64,000 bases of DNA. Source: Carex sylvatica. Taxonomy: Eukaryota > Streptophyta > Magnoliopsida > Poales > Cyperaceae. Positions 33,367 to 46,494 of the stretch are shown here, in pieces (the first letter of the stretch is position 1; the number at the start of each line of letters is the position of its first letter). The translations under genes were made by a program, and so were the position numbers. Where the stretch lies: assembly GCA_964058845.1 (NCBI GenBank), contig CAXKVR010000941.1:62001-126000 (forward strand). The letters are read 5' to 3'. The notes under the pieces are model-generated. The model saw only the letters and a program-made list of their open reading frames with translations, made no database searches and was not told the DNA's origin.

Positions 33367-35870
33367 ATTACAAAAGAAATTGATGAAACATTGTTCAGGA
33401 AGAACATGCTGCTAATGATCTCATTTGTTGCCCTATAATATCAGGTGCGGGGTTATTAGATTTGTTTGAGGTTTATGATTTGGGTTTAAATTGTAACTCG
33501 TTTGTATGTTGAACTGATGCATTATATGTATATCACAATATAATTGAAACTAAATATCATAGGTAAGTCTGTTGATTTGTCATTTTGGTATAGTTTATTG
33601 ATTGTTTGTTTTCGTTCTAATAATTGATTGAGAATATAATGATGAATTTATTGACATCTAAACTAAATTAAGATTAATTATGAACACCATAAAATTGCAA
33701 ATAAAACACTAATGAATGCTTATTAGAATTATCGAAATACATAAATTGTTATGTTATAACTAATTGTTACAAGTATTGATCAAAATATCTCTCTTTCTCT
33801 CTCTGATATAGGCATAATTACGAAAGAAGCTGATAAGACATTGTTCAGGAAGAATAGACTACTAGTGACCTTACTTATTGTCCAACAATATCAGGTACGT
33901 GATTATTTGATTCGTCTGAGGTTCATGCTTAGGAATTAAATAGTAACTCGCTTTGCATGTTGAATGATTGATTGACTATATTGTTGAATTGATGCACTAT
34001 ATGCATACCACAATATAATTGATTGATTGCATGTTGAACTGATGCATTATATGCATATCACAATATAATTGAAACTAAATATCAAAGGTAAGTTTGTTGA
34101 TTTGTCATTTTGGTATAGTTTATCGATTGTTTATTTTCGTTATAATAATTGATTGATACCATAATGATGAATTTATTGACATCTAAACTAAATTAAGATT
34201 AATTATGAACACCATAAAAAAAATTTTGAGTAAAGAACACCATAAACTTCAAACGAAATGTAAATAAAACACTAATGAATGCTTATTAGAAGTATCGAAT
34301 ACATAAATTGTTATAAGTATTGATCAAAATATATCTTTCTTTCTCTCTCTCTCAAATTAGGCATAATTACGAAAGAAGCCGATGAGACATTGTTCAGAAA
34401 GAAAAGACTACTAGTGACTTTACTTATTGTCCTACAATATCAGGTACATGATTATTTGATTCATCTGAGGTTCATGCTTAGGAATTAAATAGTAACTTGC
34501 TTTGCATGTTGAATGATTAATTGACTTTATTGTTGAACTAATGTATTATATGCATACCACAATATAATTGAAACTGGATTTCATAGGTTAGTCTGTCGAT
34601 CTATCATTTGATATAGTTTATCAATTGTTTGTTTATGTTCTAATGATTAAGTGAGACCACAGTGACTGAATTTATTGACATATAATCTAAATATAAAATT
34701 AATTATGAACACCATAAACTTCAAAAGAAATATAAAAAATAATAATAATGAATGCTTATTAGATTAATCAAAGTACATAAATTGTTATGTTATACTTAAT
34801 TGTTATAAGTATTGATCTGAATATATATATATTTCTGATATAGGCATAATTACGAAAGAAACTGATGAGACATTGTTAAGAAATAATAGATTGTTAGTGA
34901 TCTCACTTGTTGCCCTATAATATCACGTGCGAGGTTATTTAATTCGTCTGAGGTTCATAACTAGGAATTAAATCATAATTCGCTTTGCATGTTAACTGAT
35001 TGATTGACTGCATTGTTGAACTGATGCATTACATGCATACCACGATATAATTGAAACTGAATATCAAAGGTAAGTCTGATGACCTGTCATTTTGGTATAA
35101 TTTATCCATTGTATGTTTTTGTTATAATATTGAACTGATCCATTATATGCATACCACGATATAATTGAAACTAAATTTCATATGTTAGTATGTCAACCTA
35201 TCATTTGATATAGTTCATCGATTGTTTGTTTATGTTCTAATGATTGAGTAAGACCATAGTGACTGAATTTATTAACATCTAATCTAAATATAATATTAAT
35301 TATGAACACCATAAACTTCAAAATAAATATAAATAAAACACTAATTAATGCTTATTAGATGAATCAAAGTACATAAATTGTTATGTTATACTTAATTGTT
35401 ATAAGTATTGATCCGAATATATATATATTTCATATATAGGCATAGTTACAAAAGAAGCTGATAAGACATTATTCAGGAAGAATAAACTACTAGTGACCTT
35501 ACTTATTGTCCTACAATATCATTTACATGATTATTTGATTCATCTGAGGTTCATGCTTAGGAATTAAATAGTAACTCGCTTTGCATGTTGAATGAATGAT
35601 TGACTTCATTGTTGAACTAATGTATTATATGCATACCACAATATAATTGAAACTGAATATCAAAGGTAAGTCTACTGACCTGTCATTTTGGTACAATTTA
35701 TCCATTGTATGTTTTTGTTATAATGTTGAACTGATGCATTATATGCATACCACAATATAATTGAAACTGAATTTCAAAGGTAAGTTTGTTGACCTGTCAT
35801 TTTGGTACAATTTATTAATTGTCTGTTTTTGTTCTAATGATTGATTGAGACCACAATGACTGAATTTATT
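33366..35870 (+). repeat. Tandem array of five ~450-600-bp units with an 83-bp exon-like core
   Basis: The core recurs at 33366-33443 (first, 5' end altered), 33812-33894, 34361-34443, 34844-34926 and 35440-35522. The last four are exactly 83 bp, preceded by a pyrimidine tract and AG, and followed by GTACGT, GTACAT, GTGCGA or (copy 5) a lost donor. The translation is ITKEADKTLFRKNRLLVTLL plus IVQQYQ; copies 2, 3 and 5 are open, copies 1 and 4 have a stop. The spacers also repeat (GAACTGATGCATTATATGCA, ATTGAAACTGAATATCAAAG). It is either a tandemly duplicated exon with introns or a satellite that looks like one. I do not recognise the peptide. Confidence 0.8.
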
Positions 35871-36548
35871 AAAATATTTGAATACTATAAAGTCTAGCTA
35901 GGTACCATACTTTAATCATTAACCTTATGCACACATGGTGAATAGCATCAACTGAATACAATACAAGTTGGGTAGAGAATATTGTAAATAAATGTAGGAT
36001 TGTAAAACTGTTTTAAATGTATATACACTGGTCACTACCTATAAGGTATGACAATATTGATATTCTATTGAATCACATCACCGTAAACTGAATGATTGAA
36101 TTGAAGTGTCTGATTATGATTGTCGAATCCTAATACAACAGATAAATGATATGAGTAAAGGCAGGTGTGGGTTAATGATGGACGTCTGCACATGCAAGCT
36201 ATTATTGGTGTTACTTGTCTTAGTGGCCGTAAAGATTATGCCTTAAATATTTCCATTTATATTTATTTGATTTTTGATTAATGTTATATTTGTTGATTGC
36301 CGATTGATTATCATTATTGAGCATTTACATTCGTCGTTATAGAATGAATTGTTAGTCTCTCGTGCGGAGATTTAATTATGAATATGAATTTCTTTCAAAT
36401 AAAATAATATGAGTTGAATTTCATTATTTTATTACTCACTCGTTCTCCTCTTGTGGGTTTGTAGGTTTATTAGTTATGAAGACAAAGAAACACTAAAAGA
36501 TTATAATTGATAGCAGACCACCTAAAGGTATGGGATTTGAAATTATTA
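35871..36548. other. No gene seen between the exon-like array and the decayed Copia element
   Basis: AT-rich, with no long frame, repeat or clear transposon end. Confidence 0.5.
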
Positions 36549-36553
36549 TATCT

Positions 36554-37110
36554 TGCTGGAAATATTATACCCAAATTATTTGGGCTGAATTAATAGTTTA
36601 ATATCTAAAATTAAATATGGATTAAACATATTATGCTGAATGAATTTTGCGGTCTCGAATAAGATGCATCTAAATGGGTTCATCTAATGGGTGCAACCAG
36701 ATTGGTTCATCTGAATGGATGTAGTCACCTGGTGCGTAGTATTATAAATATATGTGCAACAGTTCATTTTATGTTATCCATTCTGCTCATACTTCTTCAG
36801 AAAATCAAGAGAGACTAAGAAAGAGAAAATTGGGAGTTGTGTGTTCGGTGCTATCACATTGACCATGGTTGTTGTTCAACTTATCTTGTGGATACCGATA
36901 GAGATGTGAATGATGTTGTTGTTATGTTCATTTGACACGAGAACGAAGAAAGTTATTACTTCTACAACTATATAAAGATCTTCGCTGCGCATCTAGTGGT
37001 AATTTTTATCTTGAATTTAATTTTACACCTGGATTAAATTTCTGGTAGTAATCAATTGATCCAACTGAATTGAAATTGTTGCACGTATAATCTACTTGAA
37101 TTCCCTGTAG
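36554..37110 (+). repeat. Left LTR of decayed Copia element
   Basis: 557 bp. Its 3' two-thirds matches 39680-40020 (GCAACAGTTCATTTTATGTT, GATCTTCGCTGCGCATCTAG-type strings, ATCTTGAATTTAATTTTACA). Confidence 0.85.
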
Positions 37111-38279
37111 TGATATTAGAGCCGCTTATGTTAATGTGATAAACGTCTGAATTGAATCAATCAGATTGATATGGTATACGAATGGTATGATGGATTTATG
37201 TGGGATTATGGAGAATGAATCAATGGGAACCGCCGTCAGGGGGGCTCTGCCCCACTTGGACCTCGTAGATTCGTAACGCCTTATACATGAGCCCATTATT
37301 TAGAATTAGATTCTATGTCTAACTTTTTTTTGCAGTTACATATTATTAATAGTATGACCCAATTGTCTTGTGTTTTTTTAATGAATGCATGAATGATGTG
37401 CGTAATTGTAGCCTATGGTGCCCCGTGAATTAATTTATTTTAATAATTAAAAGTGACTTGCATGTTGCTTATATGTATCATTTATGCGGTTTGCGAGCCG
37501 TTATTCTTAGGACTTGAATGTAATTTCTTTATTGCAATTGGAGTGATAGTTTGGTTAGAATTAAAGAAGATTATATGAAGGATGGATGATGACTATTGTC
37601 AAGTGAAGATCATCGTGCATTGGGTCATACTATTTCACTTATGCTTCGGGCTCATGTTATTAATTTAATTGTTTATATCATTGCATGTTCTTAAAATAAA
37701 CACTAAATTCCTTAAGAAAAATTAAATAATTTTCATGTCTTTTCAAATATCCCTGACATATCAAGGATTTGATCGCTAATTGATGGGCTTACCAAAAGAA
37801 CGCATCGTTAGTCATCTTAATGAACTAAGATGCAAATGTTGAACACTTATATGTAGAGGATTGGTTTGACTTAACAAAGCTATCAAAATGATTTTGGGTC
37901 TTGAGGCACAAAGATTGAGGAGCTGGGGCATCACATCAATAACCAAAAGTTATATTAGATGTAATTAGCAAGGATTGTTTACCTAAATATCTAAGTTCAA
38001 GCAATGATGCCGAAACTCATATGAATGTGGTGAAATATGAATCTTAGTCCGCTATGTGGTTCTATGAGGGACATCGATTTTAAAAACACATAATGACAAT
38101 AACTTTTATTAAATAAGTTTTCTAAAAACATAAATTTGAGCCTAAAATTATGCACATATATTTTTATTGTAGATAATAGCATATACATCTGTTTTTTACA
38201 TTAAGACCTGCCCTTAAAAAAGAAAAATCTCAATGGAACAACTGTTTTAGATTGGCATAAAAACTTGCGAATTATATTC

Positions 38280-39731
38280 AAGCAAGAAATTAAGAATGGC
38301 ATACGTTCTAGAGAAACTTGTCTCTGAAAAACCAAAAGTTGATGACAAAGGTGTTATTCTTGCTGCTGATTTAGAGAGGTATGAGAAGCAATGTGAATGA
38401 TGATCTTAATGTCACTTGTCTCATGTTAACAATAATGAATTTTGAGCTTCAGAAACAAGTTGAGAAATTGAATGCTCATGACATAATTGTGCAGCTCCAT
38501 GAATTGTTTCAAGTTCAAGCTCGCACTGAGATTTGAGACATCAAAGACATTATATCAATGTAAACTAGCAGAATGGAGATCGGTCAATCCTCATGTACTC
38601 AAGATGATGGGGTACATTGAGAATCTGGACTGGTAGAGTTATCCTCTCAGTCAAGAGTTGTATATAGACATTATTCTTCAGTTCTTGATCCATGTTATCA
38701 TCAATTTATTTTGAATTTTAATATGAATGGGCTGGAGAAGTCAATGAAAAGATTGTATGAAATGCTAAAGACAACCGAGCAAAGCTTGAGGGAGCCTAAT
38801 GATGTCTTGTTGTTTAAGAAGAAAAAAACTTCAAAAAGAAAAGCAAAGGAAAGGCTAAAGGTAAAGACAAAGACAAAGGTAAAGTTCACGTTGAGAACTC
38901 AAACAAAAGGAAAATCTATAGCTAGTATTAGCACCACTGAGTCACGGTGTTTTCTATTACAATGCGATTGGTCATTGGAAGAAGAGACTGCAAGAAGTTT
39001 AAAGAATATCAACAGAAGGGAAGTAGGACTTCTGCTTCATGTATTTTTGTTATAGAAAATAACATTTATAGGTATCAAATTGATTTATGAGTATTGGATA
39101 CCTGTTCAGGAGCTCATATTTGTTAACATATGTAGGTGCTCATAAAAAGTAGGATGTTGAATAAGGAAAGGTACAACTACGTGTCGGTAATGGAACAAGG
39201 GTTGTTGGTTTAATCATAAGCACTCTATCAGTAACTTTAACTATCATATTAGTTTTAGAATTAAATAATTGTTATTGTGTACCTGCCTAAGTAAGAACAT
39301 TATCTTTATTTCGTATTTAGATATATTTGAATTTGAATTTAAGAACAATAATAGTTGTTTTTATTTAAATGATATGCATTATGGCAAAGTTTCATTACAG
39401 ACTTATTTTAGACCTTGATATTCATGTTTATAACATACATACCAACTTAAAGTCAAATGAATTGAATTCCACATTCTTATGACATTGTCGTTTGGATCAC
39501 ATAAATGAGAAACACAATATGAAGCTTCTTAGAGATGGACTTCTAAACTCATTTGATTTTGAATCACTTGATATATGTGAATCTTATTTATTAGACAAAA
39601 AGACTAAGGCATCTTTTATCAGGATAAATGAAAGGACGAATGACTTGTTAGTACTTGCACATTTGGATGTATGTGGATCGATGTGTTATAAATATATATA
39701 TGCAACAGTTCATTTTATGTTATCCCAATAA
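38280..39731 (+). pseudogene. Copia gag and GAG-pre-integrase remnants
   Basis: 38280-38880 contains NFELQKQVEKLNAHDIIVQL and LEKSMKRLYEMLKTTEQSLR followed by a Lys-rich linker (KKKTSKRKAKERLKVKTKTK), the usual gag C-terminus of this Copia type, with several stops. 39492-39680 reads DHINEKHNMKLLRDGLLNSF, DFESLDICESYLLDKKTKA and LVLAHLDVCGSM, the GAG-pre-integrase domain up to the first integrase Asp (normally HSDVCGPM). It then runs into LTR sequence, marking the deletion point. Confidence 0.85.
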
Positions 39732-40400
39732 AGAGTAAGAGAAAGTGTGTTCGATATTAGCTCACCAATTCACAGTTGTTGTTTAACTTTTTCATGTAAA
39801 TATCAGTAGAGACGTGGCTGCTGTTGTTGCTATGTTCATCTAATACGAGAACAAAGAAGAAAGTCACTGCTCCTACTACTAGTCAAAGATCTCCGCTGCG
39901 AGTCTAGTGGTAAATTATATCTTGAATTTAATTTTACACTTGAATTATATTTCTGTTAGTAATCAATTGACTGAACTGAATTGAAATTGTTGCATCGATA
40001 ATCTACCCGAATTCCCTACATATCTGACATACCACTATAAAATATCAAAATTTTCTTGTACATAATTTGAAATATTGCAAGTGTAAATTAGTGAAATTGG
40101 CGATGCATACAAAATATACATACTTTACGTGGCTTGTTCGGATTATACACGGTAGGCTGTTATGCCCCTGGTATCCGGAGTGTGACAAAAACAATCAATA
40201 CTATTAAATTTTCTACTTAAAATTTTATAATATACAGCCAAACTAATTAATTCTTTTCATAAATACAAAACCTGAAATGACTACTGACTATTAAAATATA
40301 GCTTAACAAATGCATGTCGCTTGGAATTCGTTTAATATTAGGTAGACAGTCCATCTACATAGTAGCATACTACATATGTTTAATTCTTTTTGTACGAAAA

Positions 40401-43400
40401 TCATGTGGCCCGCGTTTCTTGAGGCTCGGTGCATGGACGGTTGAACAATAAATTCACAATTGCTCTGTCTATTTCATTAGTCTCCTTCTCCTCTGTCTCT
40501 ATTTTGTATAGCCTGAAGTTAGCAATACATAATTAAATTAAAGACCAATGGCACACCAGTACTGAGAATCAATGAGAAATGGTTACAAAAAAATAAAGCT
40601 TTTGATACCTCGAACTGAAGGATGGCTCAAAATGATTTTCAAGTGATTCATTCTTGCTTTCATCAAGTAGCAACCTTGAGTCATTAGCCAGCCTGTAGCA
40701 GGCATCTCTAAAACAAATCCGCGTCCTTCCATTTATCTGGAAAAAAATCCAAAAAAAAGAAAAAAGTATTTCAATTACTCATGTTTCTGATGGGTACCTG
40801 TCAGGCCTTCACTATTAAAAAACAGAATGCAATCTCAGATTCCGGTAATGCACTGGTAAAAGACCATACTGGATCCAGGTCTATCAGTACCAAACCTTAC
40901 AGTTAAAGTAAAACCTGCCAGTGATTGAACATGATAACAGAGTAATTTGGTTTATACCAGATTCAAATTGATTTATGGCCTTGGGTAATTCGAGTTTGGC
41001 AGTCTTGAGTTGTTTAGTTTGGCGCATTTCCATTATGCAGGTAGTCGATCTTGGGCAATTTGGGTTCATAATCCAGGTTATTTCTAGAAAATTAACTCAG
41101 GTCTGGTCAGATTTGGATCGGTTCTGACAGGTAAAGTAACATAGATTTTACTAGGTCAGGATACAACTTACCCTTGATAATACAGACTCGAGCTTGCGGA
41201 GAGCTGTTGCTTCAAAAATATTTGATTTTTCCATGTCAGCAACTAATATGCTGCTCTCTGTGATGCTTCCTCTGAGCTTCATAAATAAAAAGAAACAAAA
41301 TCTTCTTGGAGACAAAATTTAGAGAATGATTAAGTGACTTGCACTGGACAAATCAACATATTATTTAAAAATAGAAAACCATCTTAAATAAACTCTTACA
41401 TTCACCAAGGTTGAGGAATCTAATGCCATAGACGCTTGTGACATCATTGAAGAATTTATTGATAGGTCACCTGGAAGTAGGGAAATGCTAAAAGCATCCA
41501 GACCATTTTTAGCCTGTGTCCCAATTTGACAAAAGATGTTGTTTATAGGATCATTAAGCAATTTTGTCAATATATCCTCTGAAGGCTCTGGCTTGTTGCA
41601 TAGATCTACGACCTGTTGAGATGGTTTGACTGTATGTAGCATAGCTCTTATGTCTTCATCTAATAGCGAATCCCTACAATAAGTCATTATATTCATTCAA
41701 TTAAAAAATGTATCTTGTGGGAAACCATTCAAATGCTGCAATTTTGACTGACATCAAGTTTTACCAAGAGGTCTTTACACTAATTTGATTTGTTTCAAAC
41801 AGTCCAGCAAAGTACAAATCCAATATAAGGTGGGTAATTGGTAATTAGTATATTACTGTACTAGTTGATAATCAACCATGACCTAGTTGATAATCAACCA
41901 TGACCTGACACTGATAACGCCAAATCATATAGCAAAAATCACTATCTTTTTATCCAGAAAATAATGAAAAATGAATATGAAGTAGCAATTTTTCTGATTT
42001 ATTTAACCTTATTTTAGCTATAATACCTTGATTACATTTGTTATCACTAAGGCTACACAAAAAATTCGTAGTTCGATTCGAGTTTGATTCGAAAAAGTTC
42101 ATAAAAAATTCGATTCGAAATAGTTCGAAATTAATTCAAACCAAATTCAAACTGAACCTGATTTGTTCGAAATAAGTTCACAAACTATTCTAGTTCAAAT
42201 CTCAAAGTAACGTGAACTGTTGATTTCCGCTGATGACTTATATTCGCTGATGATTTAAAAGTTAAAACATAAGGCTGCCCAGCCATAAGTCATAACTCGT
42301 AAGTCAAAATCCTCGCTCTCAGTTTTAAAACCCTATACGACTTTCACCTCTCACTTTCGGCGACTACGATCACTCTTCCTTGTTGTAAAAAAGTTCATAA
42401 AAGATTCGAAATTGAGTTCGTAAAAAATTCGATTCGAAATTAATTCAAATCAAACTCAAACTGGAGTAAGTTTGATTTGTTTGCAGCCCTAGTCACCACC
42501 AAGCCTTCTTAAAAATCCAATAACCTATACTAGTAAAAATTGTTTAAAACTTAATACACTATCTCTGTAGATTGACACAATTAATATTACACGGTAGAAT
42601 CATACACTTGTGATTTGAACTTAAATTGAAATTAGAATTTAAAAATATTTAAAAGTAGTAGTCTCATTTGAACTCATCATCAGACACCCACTCAATTTGA
42701 ACTGGTAATCCATTTAGCAATTGTGTTAAGCATGTCGCTAAACTTCTACTTATCGACTATTTTTGAATTTTCATCAGGATAAAGATCCAATAAAACTGCT
42801 AAGTTTGAAAATGTGGACCAATCGGATTTCCCCAACCTGACCCAACCCAATTACCAGACCCACTTATAAATGTAGAATTCAGATCAAGGTTAAATTTCTT
42901 CTAACAAACCCATTGCCACCTTTAATTTGTACAATTGTACCTAAGAGCACTAACTGCCACCGGTAATTTCTATAAACACAAGTTCATGCACTAACATGAA
43001 ATTCTCATCGAGTTGATCCAATCCGAGCACCCTACAATCCGGTACGCCTTGAATACACTCCTCGAGGCAGAGAGAATATGGGTCTTCACAACCTGACCCA
43101 TTATCCAGCTGACACAAGCCTTTTTCCAGAGTATCCAATTTTGCGCCATCAAAGGCAAGGTCCTCTGACGAAGTCGGTACGGGATTGTAAGACGTGTCCA
43201 TCAATGTCCAGCTGTCAAAGCCGGGATCCTCCAATGCAGTTGGTATGAAATTGTAAGACGAAAATTGGTCGAAGCTGGTTGACGTGGCGCCATTCCGTTG
43301 GTTCAAGTTGCATGCCGTTAGTGGCTGCGGCTGTGGCTGTGCTGCGTCGAAACTTAGATTTACCAATGCGCCAGGATTGCTTTCGATCTCTTTTTGGAGA

Positions 43401-43411
43401 TTCCACTCCAT
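40401..43411 (-). CDS. LNK-like (night light-inducible, clock-regulated family) protein, five exons, 344 aa
   Basis: Exons on the minus strand: 43411-42996, 41673-41400, 41276-41172, 40736-40609, 40512-40401; all junctions are GT-AG in matching phase. The exon 1 donor (GTTAGT) is inferred because it alone gives NFMDSLLDEDIRAML in frame; a GTTTAT donor 18 bp downstream is an alternative. The C-terminal half carries the family signature: EATALRKLESVLSR, TRICFRDACYRLAND, then ETNEIDRAIVNLLFNRP, matching LNK text of the form L.DV...L....CIRDSLFRLA...ETNPIDR..AHLLFHRP. LNK proteins are transcriptional coactivators working with RVE-type MYBs in the circadian clock. The N-terminal half is Gln/Asn/Pro-rich and not diagnostic. 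No frame break seen. The family is fairly sure, the precise member is not. Confidence 0.78.
42055..42500. repeat. TTCGATTCGAA-rich dispersed repeat in LNK-like intron 1
   Basis: Clusters of AAATTCGATTCGAAAT and ATTCAAATCAAACTCAAACT strings in two blocks (42060-42210, 42390-42490). A related stretch is at 60780-61260. Non-coding. Confidence 0.6.
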
Positions 43412-43422
43412 TTTTCTATCTG

Positions 43423-43542
43423 AAATTAAGAAAAAAATAAAAGCAAGAGATTTGTTGGAAACTGGTATGTTTGCTTCAGCTAAGCATAGTAAGTATTGGA
43501 AGAACCGATTTATAAACAGCAGAGCTTAGAGAAAGAGCTTAC
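43423..43542 (-). other. Probable 5' UTR intron of the LNK-like gene
   Basis: On the minus strand a donor CTA|GTAAGC at 43542 and an acceptor AATTTCAG ending at about 43423, 11 bp before the ATG, bound ~120 bp with a T-rich 3' end. A CT-rich exon-like leader (43543-43610) lies upstream. Inferred from splice signals only. Confidence 0.55.
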
Positions 43543-43894
43543 TAGTGAATACGATTTGTATTTTCCTGTCTGTTAGAGAGAGAGAGTTAGGTTAGGCAAA
43601 AACACAGCTGTGTCTCGTTTTGATCGGTGTTGATTAGTTTAATTAAGAGAAGGGGTTGATTTGGGGCTGAGGAGTTTGGTAGAATCCAAAGTTGAAACCC
43701 CATGTTTTCGATTTCACGGACCAAATTCATTTGCAATTTCTGACAAATGGGTCCCACCAGCACAACATCCGGTACGTTAGTGACTCGGAACTGATCCGTT
43801 CTTAACATAAACCCGGAGTTGTTCGGAACCTATCAAGATTTATTGCCTTATTGGTCCAGTTGTTCTTTAATTCCCGCGTATGAGCAATCGTTGA

Positions 43895-43905
43895 GGCCCA
43901 CGTGG
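43895..43905. promoter_or_regulatory. GGCCCA plus perfect G-box CCACGTGG
   Basis: GGCCCACGTGG, about 490 bp upstream of the LNK-like ATG, joins a site-II-type GGCCCA to a palindromic G-box. G-boxes are used by light and clock factors (PIF, HY5). Motif seen, role inferred. Confidence 0.5.
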
Positions 43906-44218
43906 TAGTCAAATAACGGTACGTTAGACTAGGTCGTTTTCTTGCTTTCGCACCAAAGATAGACCTTCAGATTTTTTTTCTAATTTTTAGCGAGGGGAGC
44001 TAGACCTTTAGTTGCTCGCCAAAGCTAGGGGAGCATTTTTGAAGATTAATTGTAGATTTGTAGTTGGATATATCCCAACAGATCATTGGGATATTATTTT
44101 CCAACACAACAGCTTTGTACAGTACAGGAGGACAGCAAGAATTTTGTTTTATTTATTTGTAAACCTCCTGACATCTGAATTCACATCTTCTCCGATACCT
44201 GAAAAGAAAATCTTTTAG

Positions 44219-45186
44219 AATTACTGGATCTGGAACGTTCTTTTTAACTTAGCACGAATCTCAAAGCTCAAAAATACTACCCGTAGTGATCCGAATCCCA
44301 AACCAATTGAGATTTAATCCCAAACCAATTGAGTTTAAAAACGGAGATGTGAATCCATAGCACGACCGTTGTGTAATACGCATATTTTCATAGCCTCACT
44401 CAATAACATTTATATAAATAGTTTACTATTTGTTAACTTAAAATAAAATTACAATATTTACTCCATACAAAAATATATACTGCTTTTATCTAAGAACAAA
44501 ACAAATTTTAAAATACTTCGGAAATAAATTCAACTCGAACTAATTCAATTTGACTCGTAAATAGATCAATTACGGACTCAAATTAATGCAATTTAATTTT
44601 TATCCTAAACCGCTCTGCATGTTGTTTATAAACTTCCCCCATACTTCGACATCTGAATGTTCCGAAATTTTTATTAATATATAAAATTAATAATTAATTT
44701 TAAAAACTGTCCAAATTAGTATTTTTTTTTTGTCCGGTTTCTAACTAACTTATCGAAATTTTCAATGCAGAGGGTAGCTTTTGAAATTAATTATTAATTT
44801 TGCATATTAATAAAAATTTCGGCTGGATGTTCCATAAATTTATATTTTATAATCATTTTCTTATGTAATGTATTCATACATGAAATCCCTATTGATGAAA
44901 TTAATTTACAAATGTCAAAAAGTTTCATAGACGTTAAAAAACATAGATACATGTAATGATCTTAGTTTGTTATTCGAGTTGTAAAACTTTCACTACTTAA
45001 TATTTTTTTTAAATATGATAGAGACATAAAAAAAAAATAACATTTTGACCATACTTAAATTACAAAAAAATGTATCACATAAAAAGGATTGCATAAAGAA
45101 GATATATCACTAGATGAGATATCTTCAAAAAAACTAAGATGAGATATCTTCAATATTTGAAATCATTCAATAATACTCCACCACAG
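44219..45186. other. AT-rich intergenic DNA with a short foldback
   Basis: An inverted pair at 44655-44700 and 44780-44832 (CCGAAATTTTTATTAATAT and its mirror) forms a ~180-bp foldback. Nothing else seen. Confidence 0.55.
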
Positions 45187-45645
45187 TTGAGCATAGATTT
45201 GAAAAAGATGTACCGTGTCGTAACTAGCACGCTGTGATTTTGGTCTCGTGCTGTGTTGTGTTGTGATTAAGTTACTTTTTCATATGCCATGTTATATCGT
45301 GACCAAAATGTTAAAGGATGGTTACGACACGCGAATGATCACGCTACGTGAGTCACGTCGTGTCCAAATTTACAGTGATCAAACATGATCCTCAAGACCA
45401 TTTTATCATAATTTAAGTTGATTTATTCAATATTCATCATTTGATCAAGATCTAACAGTCATAATTACACGTGACTCACGTAATCACGTACGTGTCGTGT
45501 CGTAATTATATATTTTGCGTGACGTCCCCTGATGTACCAAATTTTCAAAATATGATCTTGACACGCGAATCATAGCATGTAACTGGTACACGTACCATGT
45601 CGTTCTATGCCATAATCATACCGTTCTGTGACAAAACCAACTCCA
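45187..45645. repeat. CGTG-rich dispersed repeat, copy A
   Basis: Rich in GTACCGTGTCGTAACTAGCA, TCACGTCGTGTCC and GTGACTCACGTAATCACG-type words. Same order as copy B at 47170-47600: GTG-CCGTG start, CACG..GTGTTGTG, CATGCC..GTGACC, then a long CGTG run, ending ACTCTAG. Non-coding. Confidence 0.65.
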
Positions 45646-45862
45646 ACATACAATTTTTCTCACTCTAGTTGAGTAGCCAAATACACCTAACCCCCATTGG
45701 ATAAAAAAAAATACCTCACCAAAGATGAAAACCAAAATTTACCTTAATCTAAATAATGTCACAACCTTATTCGCCTCTCGGCTGACCTATATGTTGTTTT
45801 GCTGTCGTTGTCATTGACACTTCTCCGGGAAACAAATATGCTGTTATCCGAATTTAATGAAT

Positions 45863-46002
45863 AGTACTTTGAAATTTCTGTTTTTTCAAATCCAACTGTT
45901 GATTTATTTTGAGATGCGTGCACAGAAAAACTATCTATTTGGAGATACGTGCACAGAAAAAGTTGAACGGTTAGATTTGAAAAAGCAGAAATTTCAGAGT
46001 AA
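45863..46002. mobile_element. Small MITE (TACTCTGAAATTTCT family), copy 1
   Basis: The ends TACTTTGAAATTTCTGTTTT and the inverted AAAGCAGAAATTTCAGAGTA bound 140 bp, with an internal ~30-bp tandem (GAGATACGTGCACAGAAAAA twice). A second copy is at 57392-57548. Confidence 0.75.
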
Positions 46003-46494
46003 TGTTCATCAAATTCGAATCGCAACAGATTTCATTCCACTTCTCCGTGTCTGGACTTCTTTGGAGCCATTAGTCAACAAGGATATATAATGGTCTCTCC
46101 TATCTCGTAAGGTAATAGGTGTGATAGCAACTCTTTGGTTCAAGCGTCTTATCCATTTTCTATTTTAATGTTGTGAAAACAGCATATTAAAAAAAAAAAA
46201 TAGATCCTCCAAAATAGATCCTCCCAGAATTATCACGGCTGTAATTTCACGTTGCGGCCCTCAAAAATAGATCCTCCATTTAACATTACGGTCTATAATA
46301 GATTTACCAAACACTCATTTATAACCTCCATAATAGATTCGTCATTTCACGTGCAGACCTCAAAAATGAGTCCGCAATGTGAAATTGTAGCCCAGATAAT
46401 TATGAAATTATGAGAAATTAGTGGTTTTTTTGTTTATTTTTCTATGAGGATATTTTTAAAAATTTGGGAAAAAAAAGACAGCTATATATATTTT

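Larger units (their letters stand above)
36554..40020 (+). mobile_element. Decayed Copia retrotransposon with internal deletion
   Basis: Bounded by a perfect 5-bp duplication TATCT (36549-36553, 40021-40025). The left LTR runs 36554-37110 (TGCTGGAAATATT ... GAATTCCCTGTAG), followed by a primer-site-like TGATATTAGAGCC. The right LTR survives only as its last ~340 bp (39680-40020, ending GAATTCCCTACA) because a deletion joins the interior at the integrase N-terminus to the middle of the LTR. Gag and GAG-pre-integrase remnants lie between. Protease-to-RNase H beyond that point is gone. Confidence 0.88.

Noticed and set aside
43215..43529. Other frames over LNK-like exon 1
   Set aside because: Shadows of the spliced gene, whose frame continues in four more exons.
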